Assembly (NCBI RefSeq): GCF_007644035.1
Contig: NZ_VMTV02000134.1
Coordinates: forward strand, 233,548 to 297,547
Length of the DNA stretch: 64,000 nt
Source of the DNA: Vogesella mureinivorans
GTDB lineage: Bacteria > Pseudomonadota > Gammaproteobacteria > Burkholderiales > Chromobacteriaceae
Direction of reading: 5' to 3'
In this document: positions 47,455-55,671 of the stretch, one piece after another
Layout: each line of letters opens with the position of its first letter
Position numbering within the stretch: the stretch's first letter is position 1
Position numbers and translations under genes: made by a program
The notes under the pieces: model-generated
What the model was told of the DNA's origin: nothing
Databases searched by the model: none
What the model saw: the letters and a program-made list of their open reading frames with translations, nothing else

Positions 47455-48384
47455 TTACACGCGCGCTAAATGCGTGGTGATGAACGCCGCCATCAGCGCC
47501 ATGGCGTCGTCTGCCGCCTGTAGCAGGCCGGTGGTATTGGGAAACACGTGTGGCATGCCATCCCACACATGCAGCGCCACCGCCACGCCAGCGTCTGCGG
47601 CGCGCTCGGCATAGCGCAGGCTGTCGTCCAGCAGGATTTCATCGCGGCCAACGTGCAGCTGCAGCGGCGGCAGGCCGTGCAGGCTGGCGTAGAGCGGCGA
47701 GGCGCCGGGGTCCTGCGCGCTCGTGTGGCCCAGATACATGGCGGCACAGGCATCTACCATGGCTTTACTCAGGTATACCTCGGCATCGTGCTGTGTCTGG
47801 TGGCTGTGGCCACTATTGCTCAGGTCGGTCCACGGCGACAGGGCGATGGCGGCTACCGGCTGGGTGGTGTCGGCCATGGCTTGCAGCCGTGACAGCAGCG
47901 ACAGCGTCAGGCCGCCCCCGGCAGAATCGCCGATCAGCAATACGCGCTGACGGCCACTGGCCAGCAGGCCTTGATACACCGCCACGGCATCGTCCAGCGC
48001 GGCCGGGTAGGGGTGTTCCGGTGCCAGCCGGTAGTCGGCCACAAACACGGCCTGGCCGCTCAGGCGGGCAAAATGGCCGGCAAAATGGCAGTAGGCTTTG
48101 GCCGAGCCCATCACATAGCCGCCGCCGTGCAAAAACAGCAGGGCGCTGTCTGTGGCAGGCTGTGCCGGCAGGCACCAGTAGCCGCTGACCCCGCCAATCG
48201 TATCGGCTTGGTAGTGCACGCCGTCCGGCGCGGCCACGGCTTGCATGATGCCATCGTAGGGCGCGCGGCCTGCCGGGCCGAATACGGCACCTTTAAACGG
48301 CGCGGTCTGCGCACGCAGCGCGGCCATGGTGGCCGCGTCGCGCGGCGAGAGAGGGTGCTCAATAGTCTGGGTAGCGGGGGGCAT
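47455..48384 (-). CDS. Alpha/beta hydrolase, hormone-sensitive-lipase (GDXG) family esterase
   Basis: The 309-residue protein has the oxyanion motif LFLHGGGYVMGS and the nucleophile motif LLIGDSAGGGL, both diagnostic of this lipase/esterase group. The remaining triad members are plausibly in VGRDEILLDDS and GMPHVFP. It should hydrolyse short-chain esters; no signal peptide is present. The start at 48384 follows AAAGGAGC. It stands alone. Confidence 0.9.
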   Translation of the reverse strand: MPPATQTIEHPLSPRDAATMAALRAQTAPFKGAVFGPAGRAPYDGIMQAVAAPDGVHYQADTIGGVSGYWCLPAQPATDSALLFLHGGGYVMGSAKAYCHFAGHFARLSGQAVFVADYRLAPEHPYPAALDDAVAVYQGLLASGRQRVLLIGDSAGGGLTLSLLSRLQAMADTTQPVAAIALSPWTDLSNSGHSHQTQHDAEVYLSKAMVDACAAMYLGHTSAQDPGASPLYASLHGLPPLQLHVGRDEILLDDSLRYAERAADAGVAVALHVWDGMPHVFPNTTGLLQAADDAMALMAAFITTHLARV

Positions 48385-48552
48385 GTCGGGCTCCTTTGGC
48401 TGCCACCGGTTTGGTGGTTGGCCGCAGCTTAGCCAAAGGCTGCCGGGGCTGGCGGTGCTACCCGTCTGACCAGCGATAGCTGACATAAAAAGCAGTGGAT
48501 AACTGCCGAGTAATGGCTATCGAACACGTGGCATTTCTGCCACGGCGTGTCC

Positions 48553-48996
48553 TTAGTCTTCTTCCGGTATTGGTGGCAGGCGGTGGGCGATGGGGGTGTC
48601 GATCACCATGGAGGTCTTGGTGTCGCCGTACTGCATCAGGCGGGCGATCAGCGCCTGCAGCGTGCCCATGCTGTCTACCGCCACGCGGATCATTAGCCCG
48701 CTGCTGCCGGTGATGGAGTCGCAGTGCACGATTTCCGGCATCTGTTTCAGCAGCTCCAGTACGGTGTAGTACTCCTGGTTTTTTACCGTCAGCTCGATAA
48801 GACATTGTATCGGGCAACCCAGCGCTTCCGGGCGGATGATTGCGCGATAACCGGCTATCACGCCGGATCGTTCCAGCTTTTCCACGCGGTCGGCAACGGC
48901 GGGGGCGGACAGGTTCACGCGGCGGGCCAGCTCGGCAAAGCTCAGGCGGCCATTTTCGTGCAGCGCAGCGATGATCTTGCGGTCAAACTTGTCCAT
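48553..48996 (-). CDS. Lrp/AsnC family transcriptional regulator
   Basis: The 147-residue protein has the Lrp helix-turn-helix (MDKFDRKIIAALHENGRLSF and LARRVNLSAPAVADRVEKL) and the AsnC-type ligand domain. The C-terminal part contains EIVHCDSITGSSGLMIRVAV. Which amino acid it senses, and its targets, are unknown. The region upstream holds a candidate structured RNA on the opposite strand. Confidence 0.92.
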   Translation of the reverse strand: MDKFDRKIIAALHENGRLSFAELARRVNLSAPAVADRVEKLERSGVIAGYRAIIRPEALGCPIQCLIELTVKNQEYYTVLELLKQMPEIVHCDSITGSSGLMIRVAVDSMGTLQALIARLMQYGDTKTSMVIDTPIAHRLPPIPEED

Positions 48997-49106
48997 TTTT
49001 CGATTCGAAGGTCAAAGAGTCGTAAATACATTGTATACAAAGTTATGCTGGCTTATAAGCTTCGAATGCCTATTAATAAGCCCCGATAACCCCCGTACAA
49101 TTCGCC

Positions 49107-49299
49107 CCGTGTTGAAGCAGCTGGGTCCGCGCCCAGCAGCTTTGACTTCTGGATCCGTTATGAGGGTGCCTGAGCAATCGGCATCTTTGGAACTGTTCTG
49201 GTGATCTCTTTGTCCCTGGTCTTAAGCGTTCTTGGCCCCCCTGTGTGGCCGGGAACCGACCCTTAGTGGCCTGTCCCCAACCGGACAGGCCTTTTTTTT
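49107..49299 (+). ncRNA. Candidate structured non-coding RNA
   Basis: Gene-free on both strands between two minus-strand Lrp genes. The plus strand has a TACAAT at 49096-49101 that could be a -10, then a stable hairpin GAAGC-A-GCTGGG...CCCAGC-A-GCTTT (49113-49140), about 130 nt of non-coding sequence, and an intrinsic terminator (9-bp GGCCTGTCC stem, 49268-49299, eight T residues). No plus-strand gene precedes it to need this terminator, so an independent small transcript is implied. I tested by eye for 6S, 4.5S, RNase P and tmRNA features and found none convincing. Confidence 0.4.
49268..49299 (+). terminator. Strong orphan terminator
   Basis: A 9-bp stem GGCCTGTCC/GGACAGGCC with loop CCAACC is followed by eight T residues on the plus strand, without an upstream plus-strand gene. 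Confidence 0.9.
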
Positions 49300-49315
49300 G
49301 CGCGCTTTTTGCGGC

Positions 49316-49744
49316 TTACACTTTGTGGGTGGACAGCAGCAGGCTGGTTTCACTGGCGGTAATGCCGGGAATCAGGCGGATGCGGCCCAGCACACGGTCA
49401 AACTGCGCCAGCGAGTCGGCGCGCAGCTCGGTGACGATATCCCAGCGCCCGTTGGTGGAGTGCAGCGCGTACACATGCGGCTCGCCGCGTAAGGCCTGCA
49501 GTACAGCCGGCGTTTTGTTGCCCTCTACCGCAATGCCCATCCAGGCGCAGATGCGCTGGGCTTCGGCCTGCGGTTTCAGCCGCACGGTATAGCCGATGAT
49601 GACGCCGGCTTGCTCCAGCTTGTTGATGTGCTTTTGCACGGTGGCGCGCGAGACGCGCAGGCGGGTGGCCAGCTCGGTTACCGGGGTGCGCGCGTTGTCG
49701 CGCAGCAGGGCAATGAGCTGCAGGTCGGTGTCGTCAAGTTGCAT
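49316..49744 (-). CDS. Lrp/AsnC family regulator, divergent from ctlX
   Basis: The 142-residue protein shows the Lrp DNA-binding domain (LDDTDLQLIALLRDNARTPV, VSRATVQKHINKLE) and an AsnC ligand domain. It is divergent from ctlX with about 118 bp between the starts, so it is a good candidate for its regulator, possibly sensing arginine or citrulline. Start 49744 gives the family N-terminus. Confidence 0.9.
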   Translation of the reverse strand: MQLDDTDLQLIALLRDNARTPVTELATRLRVSRATVQKHINKLEQAGVIIGYTVRLKPQAEAQRICAWMGIAVEGNKTPAVLQALRGEPHVYALHSTNGRWDIVTELRADSLAQFDRVLGRIRLIPGITASETSLLLSTHKV

Positions 49745-49862
49745 ATTGCTAGCCCAGGTTATCAATATGTGCAGTCTAGCGATAAAACTGCACAGGGTGC
49801 CAACTACAAAGTGGCACGCCAGGCCGCCACAATTTCTCCTGCCACGCCACCCAGGAGACACC

Positions 49863-50828
49863 ATGCCACAGCCCGCCTCGCACATCTTGATGGTGCGCCC
49901 CGCGCGTTTTCACGCCAACCCGCAAACCCGCGCCAGCAACCATTTCCAGCAGCCTGCGGCCAACGCTGGCGCCAGCGCCACACTGGCGGCGCAGCGCGAA
50001 TTTGACGGCTACGCCGCTGCCTTGCAGGCCGCCGGGGTGCAGGTACAGGTGTTTCGCCAGCCCGCGGGGCTGGATACCCCGGATGCGCTCTTTCCCAATA
50101 ACTGGTTTTCTACCCACGCCGACGGCACGCTGGTGCTGTACCCGATGGCAGCGGCCAACCGCAGGCTGGAGCGCCGCGCCGATATCGTGGCCTGGCTACA
50201 GCAGCAGTTTGCCGTGCGCGAGCTGCTGGACCTGAGCCCGTACGAGGCGCAGGGGCAGTATCTGGAAGGCACCGGCGCCATCGTGTTCGACCACACGGCA
50301 CGGCGTGCCTGGCTGTGCCGCTCTGGCCGCAGCCAGCCGGCGCTGCTGGCCCCGCTGGCGGCCCGGCTGGGTTACAGCATGCAGGTGTTCGACGCGGTGG
50401 ATGGGGCCGGGCGGGCGATTTACCACAGCAATGTGATGATGGCGATCGGGCCGCGCTTTGCGGTGGTCTGCCTGCCGGCCATCCGCGATGTGGGCGAGCG
50501 CCAGCGGGTGCAGGCGCAGCTGCGGCGCGATGGCAAACAGGTGATCAGCATCAGCCTGGCGCAAATGGCCAGCTTTTGCGGCAACCTCATCGCCCTGCAA
50601 AGCACGGCGGGCGAGGCGATTATTGCGCTGTCCAGCCGTGCCTGGGCGGCCTTCAGCCCGCAGCAGCAGGCCATGTTGGCCGCACACGGGCGCATTGTGT
50701 ACGCCCCGCTGGACACCATCGAAACCCTGGGTGGTGGCGGGGCGCGCTGTATGGTGGCCGAGCTGTATTTGCCTAGTGCCCCGGCGCACTGCTCAGCAGC
50801 TGGCCACGCTGTTGCAGCTGCAGGCTGA
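49863..50828 (+). CDS. ctlX: Citrulline utilization hydrolase CtlX (arginine deiminase superfamily)
   Basis: The 321-residue protein belongs to the amidinotransferase fold: the start ASHILMVRPARFHANPQTR, the FPNNWFSTH segment, EGTGAIVFDH, YHSNVMMAIG with the catalytic histidine and the C-terminal GGGGARCMVAEL with the catalytic cysteine. CtlX proteins hydrolyse citrulline to ornithine. The natural end of the family is near YLPSAP; the last 20 residues run into the convergent BCCT gene (56-bp overlap). A 10-mer copy overlaps the start region (49955) and another the 3' part (50675). Confidence 0.85.
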   Translation: MPQPASHILMVRPARFHANPQTRASNHFQQPAANAGASATLAAQREFDGYAAALQAAGVQVQVFRQPAGLDTPDALFPNNWFSTHADGTLVLYPMAAANRRLERRADIVAWLQQQFAVRELLDLSPYEAQGQYLEGTGAIVFDHTARRAWLCRSGRSQPALLAPLAARLGYSMQVFDAVDGAGRAIYHSNVMMAIGPRFAVVCLPAIRDVGERQRVQAQLRRDGKQVISISLAQMASFCGNLIALQSTAGEAIIALSSRAWAAFSPQQQAMLAAHGRIVYAPLDTIETLGGGGARCMVAELYLPSAPAHCSAAGHAVAAAG

Positions 50829-52764
50829 GGTAGCGCTCGTACTGCTTGAGCACGTCGGCAATGATCTCGCTCTGGCGCAGGTAGCGGATATCGTAGCCTT
50901 CGCGGCCATCGGCAAAGCCGGTTTGCGCCAGGTACTGCATGTCGGCATCGCCGCGGCTGGCGGGCAGAAACGCCGGCAGCGGCTTGCCGTGGCACTGCAC
51001 GCTGTAGACAAAGTCGCGCTGGTCAGGCTGGTCTATGCGCAGCGTGACTGCACCGTCTTCGCTACGCTTCACGTCGGCGGCGACACCGTTTTGGCGCAGC
51101 TCGGCGGCCACGGTAGCCAGCGCGGGCTGCACCTCGGTATCGATAAAGTGCTGCACGTTGGCCGCACTGGGGCGCTGTACCAGCTGGCGCAGGCGCTGCT
51201 GCCAGTGCTGGCCGCTCCAGAACTGCGTAGCGGGTGCCGGCTGCTGGGTCTGGTGGCACTGGTCGGACTGCAGCCCGCGCCACAGGCTGTAGCACAGCAG
51301 CAGCATGATGGCGGTGAAGGGCAGGGCGCTGAGCAGCGTCATGGCTTGCAGCGCTTTCAGGCCGCCGGCGCTCAGCAGCGCGGCAGCGGTGGCACCCAGC
51401 AATACCGCCCAGAACAGGCGCTGCCACAGCGGCGAGTGGGCCGCCCCTACACTGGCTATGCTGTCCAGCACCATGGCGCCAGAGTCGGCCGAGGTGACAA
51501 AAAACACGGCGATCAGCAGGATGGCTACGCCGCTGGTGAGCTGCGATAGCGGCAGATAGTCAAAAAAGCGGAACAGCAGGCTGTCGACGTTGGCCGCCGT
51601 GGCACCCAGTGCACCGCCTGCCACGTGCAGGTCCAGCCAGATGGCGCTATTGCCGAATACTGTCATCCACAGCAGGTTGAACAGGGTAGGGGCCAACAGC
51701 ACGCCCACGATGAACTCGCGGATGGTGCGCCCACGCGAAATGCGCGCGATAAACAGGCCGACAAACGGCGACCACGACACCCACCAGGCCCAGTACAACA
51801 GCGTCCAGCCGCCCAGCCAGTCTTGCTGCGCCGGCGTGCCGTAGCTAAAGGTGCGGAAAGTCATGGCCACCATGCCGGACAGATAGCCGCCCAGGTTGTC
51901 GCTAAACGCCAGCAGCAGGTACACGGTAGGGCCGGCCAGCAGCACAAACAGCAGCAGCGCCAGTGCCAGCCCCAGGTTCAGCTCGCTGAGGCGGCGCACG
52001 CCTTTGTCCAGCCCGGTGGCGGCAGACAGCCCGGCCAGGCCCATCACCACGGCAATCAGCCCCAGCTTGAAGCCGCTACCGCTGGTGTCGATACCGGCTA
52101 CCTGCTGCAGGCCGGCAGCCAGCTGCATCACACCGTAGCCCAGCGTGGTGGCGATACCGAATACGGTAGAGACCAAGGCAAACACATCCACCGCATGCCC
52201 CCACGGCCCGTGGATGCGCTCGCCCAGTATCGGGTACAGGCCGGCCCGCAGGCTCAGCGGTAGCTGGTAGCGAAAGCCGAAATAAGCCAGCACCAGCCCC
52301 ACCACGCCATAAATGGCCCAGGCGTGCAGGCCCCAGTGGTGGAAGGTCAGGTTCATGGCCTGCTGCGCGGCTGCTTGCGGGTTGGCCGCAGCCAGTGGCG
52401 GGTTCAGGTAATGTTGCAGCGGCTCGCCCACGCCAAAGTACATCAGCCCGATGCCCATGCCGGCGGCAAACAGCATGGCTAGCCACGAGGGCAGGCTGAA
52501 AGCGGGCTGGGCATCGTCCGGCCCCAGCTTGATGTCGCCGTAGCGGCTGGCGGCTATAGCCAGCAGGCTGATCAGGAAAACAGCCACGGCCAGAATGTAA
52601 AACCAGCCAAAGTGCTGGCCGATGGCGCGCTGGGCGCTGCCTAGCAGGGTTTCGGCAGAGGCGGGGGCCAGGGTGGCCCAGCCCAGAATGGTGGCTATCA
52701 GTAGCAGGCCAGGCAAAAACACTGGCCAGACCAAGGTAGTGCGGAAGGTACGGACGGCTTCCAT
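50773..52764 (-). CDS. BCCT family betaine/choline/carnitine transporter, with C-terminal extension
   Basis: The 663-residue protein has twelve predicted helices (residues 1-480), with the glycine-rich MGIGLMYFGVGEPLQHY that shapes the binding site and the WVSWSPFVGLFIARISRGRT signature. A hydrophilic C-terminal tail of about 150 residues follows, as in BetT-type proteins, where such tails sense osmotic stress. The start at 52764 gives the family N-terminus (RTTLVWPVFLPGLLL). The substrate (choline, betaine or carnitine) cannot be read from sequence here; no choline oxidation genes are adjacent. Confidence 0.9.
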   Translation of the reverse strand: MEAVRTFRTTLVWPVFLPGLLLIATILGWATLAPASAETLLGSAQRAIGQHFGWFYILAVAVFLISLLAIAASRYGDIKLGPDDAQPAFSLPSWLAMLFAAGMGIGLMYFGVGEPLQHYLNPPLAAANPQAAAQQAMNLTFHHWGLHAWAIYGVVGLVLAYFGFRYQLPLSLRAGLYPILGERIHGPWGHAVDVFALVSTVFGIATTLGYGVMQLAAGLQQVAGIDTSGSGFKLGLIAVVMGLAGLSAATGLDKGVRRLSELNLGLALALLLFVLLAGPTVYLLLAFSDNLGGYLSGMVAMTFRTFSYGTPAQQDWLGGWTLLYWAWWVSWSPFVGLFIARISRGRTIREFIVGVLLAPTLFNLLWMTVFGNSAIWLDLHVAGGALGATAANVDSLLFRFFDYLPLSQLTSGVAILLIAVFFVTSADSGAMVLDSIASVGAAHSPLWQRLFWAVLLGATAAALLSAGGLKALQAMTLLSALPFTAIMLLLCYSLWRGLQSDQCHQTQQPAPATQFWSGQHWQQRLRQLVQRPSAANVQHFIDTEVQPALATVAAELRQNGVAADVKRSEDGAVTLRIDQPDQRDFVYSVQCHGKPLPAFLPASRGDADMQYLAQTGFADGREGYDIRYLRQSEIIADVLKQYERYLSLQLQQRGQLLSSAPGH

Positions 52765-53066
52765 GCTTTCCCTTTCATGTCTGAAGGTGGCAGGCGTTCC
52801 GGGGCTGGGCGGGGTGTGGCCGGATGCAGGGTGGCAGGTGGGGTAAGGGTTGGCCGCAGCAAACAGGCCCGAAACAGATAAGGCCAGTATAGCTGAAAAT
52901 ACTTTTGTATAAAAATAAAATACAAATGCAATAAACGGTAACAAAGCACTCTGGCCGTCAGAAAACGCAAAATGCTTGTACACTGCGGCCATCATTTTTG
53001 GCATAAAGCACCAGTGGCGCTACACCGCTGTACTATTTTGGCTATCTTTATCGAAAGCCTTGTGAA
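52765..53066. other. Gene-free interval between the BCCT gene and the phoB promoter
   Basis: Besides a dispersed 10-mer (52849) it is unusually AT-rich from about 52890 to 53060 (ATAAAAATAAAATACAAATG), probably containing promoters in both directions. The Pho box follows at 53067. Confidence 0.4.
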
Positions 53067-53100
53067 GTGTCATATTTCTGTAACCGCTTTTTTCTATCCT
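53067..53100 (+). promoter_or_regulatory. Pho box and -10 element of phoBR
   Basis: GTGTCATATTTCTGTAAC (53067-53084) agrees with 15 of 18 positions of the PhoB consensus CTGTCATAWAWCTGTCAY. TATCCT at 53095-53100 is a -10 element 10 bp after the box, the usual spacing for PhoB-dependent promoters. The box replaces the -35 region. This predicts autoregulation of phoB under phosphate limitation. Confidence 0.7.
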
Positions 53101-53132
53101 TGCCATAATCGTACATGGAAGGACTCCGTCAC

Positions 53133-53822
53133 ATGCCCGCCAATATTCTGCTTGTAGAAGACGAACCAGCTATCCAGGAGCTGATTGCGTTCAATCTGGT
53201 CCAGGCCGGACACCATGTGCTGCGTGCCAGCACCGCCGAAGTGGCGCTGACACTGGTGAAAAATGCCCTGCCGGACCTGGTCCTGCTGGACTGGATGCTG
53301 CCCGGCGCCTCCGGCGTGGAAATCGCGCGCAAGCTGCGCGCCGACGAACGCACGCGCCAGATCCCCATCATCATGCTGACTGCCCGCTCCGAAGAGCAGG
53401 ACAAAGTACAGGGCCTGGAAGCCGGCGCCGACGACTACATCACCAAACCGTTTTCGCCGCGCGAGCTGCTGGCGCGCATCAAGGCCGTACTGCGCCGCCG
53501 CGCCCCGCAAATGACCGACGACGCGGTAGAAGTAAAAGGCCTGCGCCTGGACCCGGTTACCCACCGCGTACAGGGCAACGGCGAAACCGTGGACCTGGGG
53601 CCCACCGAATTCCGTCTGCTGCATTTCTTCATGACCCACGCCGAGCGCGTGCACTCGCGCACCCAGCTGCTGGACCAGGTATGGGGCGACCACGTATTTG
53701 TGGAAGAGCGCACCGTCGACGTGCACATCCGCCGCCTGCGCAGCGCACTGGAACCCACCGGCCACGATGGCCTGATCCAGACCGTGCGCGGTACCGGCTA
53801 CCGTTTCTCCGCCCAGGGGTAG
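53133..53822 (+). CDS. phoB: Phosphate regulon response regulator PhoB
   Basis: The 229-residue OmpR-type regulator has a receiver (acidic residues EDE at 9-11; phospho-acceptor aspartate in LVLLDWMLPG; lysine in YITKPFSPREL) and a winged-helix DNA-binding domain (EFRLLHFFMTHAERVHSR, VDVHIRRLRSALE, VRGTGYRFS). It activates phosphate-scavenging genes when phosphorylated by PhoR. The ATG at 53133 is chosen over 53115 by ribosome-site spacing. No pst or phoU genes are present in this window. Confidence 0.95.
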   Translation: MPANILLVEDEPAIQELIAFNLVQAGHHVLRASTAEVALTLVKNALPDLVLLDWMLPGASGVEIARKLRADERTRQIPIIMLTARSEEQDKVQGLEAGADDYITKPFSPRELLARIKAVLRRRAPQMTDDAVEVKGLRLDPVTHRVQGNGETVDLGPTEFRLLHFFMTHAERVHSRTQLLDQVWGDHVFVEERTVDVHIRRLRSALEPTGHDGLIQTVRGTGYRFSAQG

Positions 53823-53825
53823 GTC

Positions 53826-55130
53826 TTGGCAGAATTTCTCAAGCGTACGCTGGGCTGGCTGATTGCCATGCTGGTGATCAGCATGGCCTTTGGCCTGGTG
53901 TTCAGCCCGGTGACCGGGCTGGCATTAATGCTGGGCCTGCTGCTGCTATGGCTGGCCTTTCACCTGTATCACATAGCCCTGCTGCTGCGCTGGCTGGGCC
54001 ACCCGGTACCGGGGCGCGTGCCGGACGGCTTTGGCTCCTGGCACGGTATTTTCATGACCCTGTACCGCCAGGCGCGCAAGCAAAAGCAAAGCAAGAAACG
54101 CCTGGCCGGCGTGCTGGACCGCTTTGTGAACGCCGGCGAAGCCATGCCGGATGGCGTGGTGGTGCTGGACGAATACGACCACATCGAGTGGATCAACCCC
54201 ATGGCCGTAGAGCATCTGGGGCTGAACCGCAAAACCGACGTAGGCAGCCAGATACTGAACCTGGTACGCCAGCCGGCGTTTCACGACTACATGGCGGCGC
54301 AGAGCTATAGCCAGCCGCTGATCCTGCATAGTGGCACCGGCAGCGAGCTGGTGTTGTCCATCCAGCTGGTACCGTTCGACACCACGCGCAAGCTGCTGCT
54401 GTCGCGCGACATCACCCAGCTGGAGCGCGTGCAAACCGTACACCGCGACTTTGTGGCCAACGTATCGCACGAGCTGCGTACCCCGCTGACGGTGGTAGGC
54501 GGCTTCCTGGAAACCCTGTCCGAAATGCCGCAGGTAGAAGACGCCACCCTGCGCCAGTTTCTGCCCATGATGCTGGAGCAGTCGCGCCGCATGCACAGCC
54601 TGGTAGAAGACCTGCTCACCCTGTCGCGCATAGAAAACGGCCCGCGCACCATGCTGCAAGACCGCGTGCACATGGCCGCGCTGCTGGACACCATGGTGGT
54701 AGAAGCCGAAGGCCTGTCGCAAGGCCGGCACCGTATCGTAGTCAAAAACACCTGCCCGCACGACCTGTGGGGCAATGCGCAGGAGCTGCACTCGGCCTTT
54801 GGCAACCTGGTGTCCAACGCCGTGCGCTATACGCCGGAAGGCGGCAGCATTTACCTGCGCTGGACGCAAGACGAGGAAGGCCGCGTGGCCTTTACCGTGG
54901 CCGATACCGGTATCGGCATCCCGCGCGAGCACCTGCCACGCCTTACCGAACGCTTCTACCGCGTAGACCGCGGCCGCTCGCGCGGCAATGGCGGCACCGG
55001 CCTGGGCCTGGCCATCGTCAAGCACGTACTGGCGCGCCACCACGCCAAGCTGGAAATCCAGAGCGAGCCGGACAAGGGCAGCGTGTTCAGCGTGGTTTTC
55101 AACGCCGAGCAGGTAGCGCTGAATGATTGA
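53826..55130 (+). CDS. phoR: Phosphate regulon sensor histidine kinase PhoR
   Basis: The 434-residue membrane protein has two N-terminal helices (residues 8-50), a charged linker, a PAS domain (about 95-205), HisKA (FVANVSHELRTPLTVVGGF, phospho-histidine) and HATPase (NLVSNAVRYTPEGG, DTGIGIPREHLPRLTERFYR, GTGLGLAIVKHV). It starts with TTG after AGGGGTAGGT, 3 bp after the phoB stop. With PhoB it forms the phosphate-limitation system, which normally needs Pst/PhoU for signalling. Confidence 0.94.
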   Translation: MAEFLKRTLGWLIAMLVISMAFGLVFSPVTGLALMLGLLLLWLAFHLYHIALLLRWLGHPVPGRVPDGFGSWHGIFMTLYRQARKQKQSKKRLAGVLDRFVNAGEAMPDGVVVLDEYDHIEWINPMAVEHLGLNRKTDVGSQILNLVRQPAFHDYMAAQSYSQPLILHSGTGSELVLSIQLVPFDTTRKLLLSRDITQLERVQTVHRDFVANVSHELRTPLTVVGGFLETLSEMPQVEDATLRQFLPMMLEQSRRMHSLVEDLLTLSRIENGPRTMLQDRVHMAALLDTMVVEAEGLSQGRHRIVVKNTCPHDLWGNAQELHSAFGNLVSNAVRYTPEGGSIYLRWTQDEEGRVAFTVADTGIGIPREHLPRLTERFYRVDRGRSRGNGGTGLGLAIVKHVLARHHAKLEIQSEPDKGSVFSVVFNAEQVALND

Positions 55131-55428
55131 GCACATCGTGCTGTTCCGCTTTGCCCCCCACGCCAGCCGCGCCGATATCGACGCCGTGCTGGCGGCCTTT
55201 GCGGCCCTGCCGGCCGCCATCCCGCAGGTACGCGGCTTTCGCGCCGGTACCGACATCAGCCCGGAAAACCTGGCCCAGGGCTATACCCACGGCTGGCTGC
55301 TGCGCTTTGACGACGCCGCCGCGCTGCAACACTACTTGGCCCACCCGGCGCACCAGGCGTTTGTGGCCCGCGTGCAGCCGCTGCTGGCGCAGGCGCTGGT
55401 GTTCGATTTCGATAGCGGCCAACCCTGA
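55123..55428 (+). CDS. Dabb (stress-responsive A/B barrel) domain protein
   Basis: The 101-residue protein has the small dimeric barrel signature (MIEHIVLFRFAPHASRADID, RGFRAGTDIS, HGWLLRFDD, LQHYLAHPAHQAF). Its biochemical role is unknown in most bacteria. It overlaps the end of phoR by 8 bp and is probably transcribed with phoBR. Confidence 0.88.
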   Translation: MIEHIVLFRFAPHASRADIDAVLAAFAALPAAIPQVRGFRAGTDISPENLAQGYTHGWLLRFDDAAALQHYLAHPAHQAFVARVQPLLAQALVFDFDSGQP

Positions 55429-55671
55429 TTTCCACCATGCAGATGTGCTGTGCTGAGCGTTGCTGTCGGGCACGCTTGTGCCATTTTTCCGCGCTTGGCG
55501 CTGTGCTCATGCCGGCCATGCGGCCATGTCGGGCGATTTGTATCGTTTAATGGCCACCCACCCCGCGCTGTAATGGCTTTGCTACAGACGGTGGGCAAGG
55601 TAGCATGTGCCGTACTACACAAGCGCTGCAGCCCGTCTGTATCGCCCTCTAACATAAAGAGCAACACGCCC

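Noticed and set aside
49107-49299. 6S, 4.5S, RNase P or tmRNA identity for the orphan transcript
   Set aside because: No pairing of 5' and 3' halves as in 6S, and no hallmark motif of the others was found. It is kept as an unnamed candidate.
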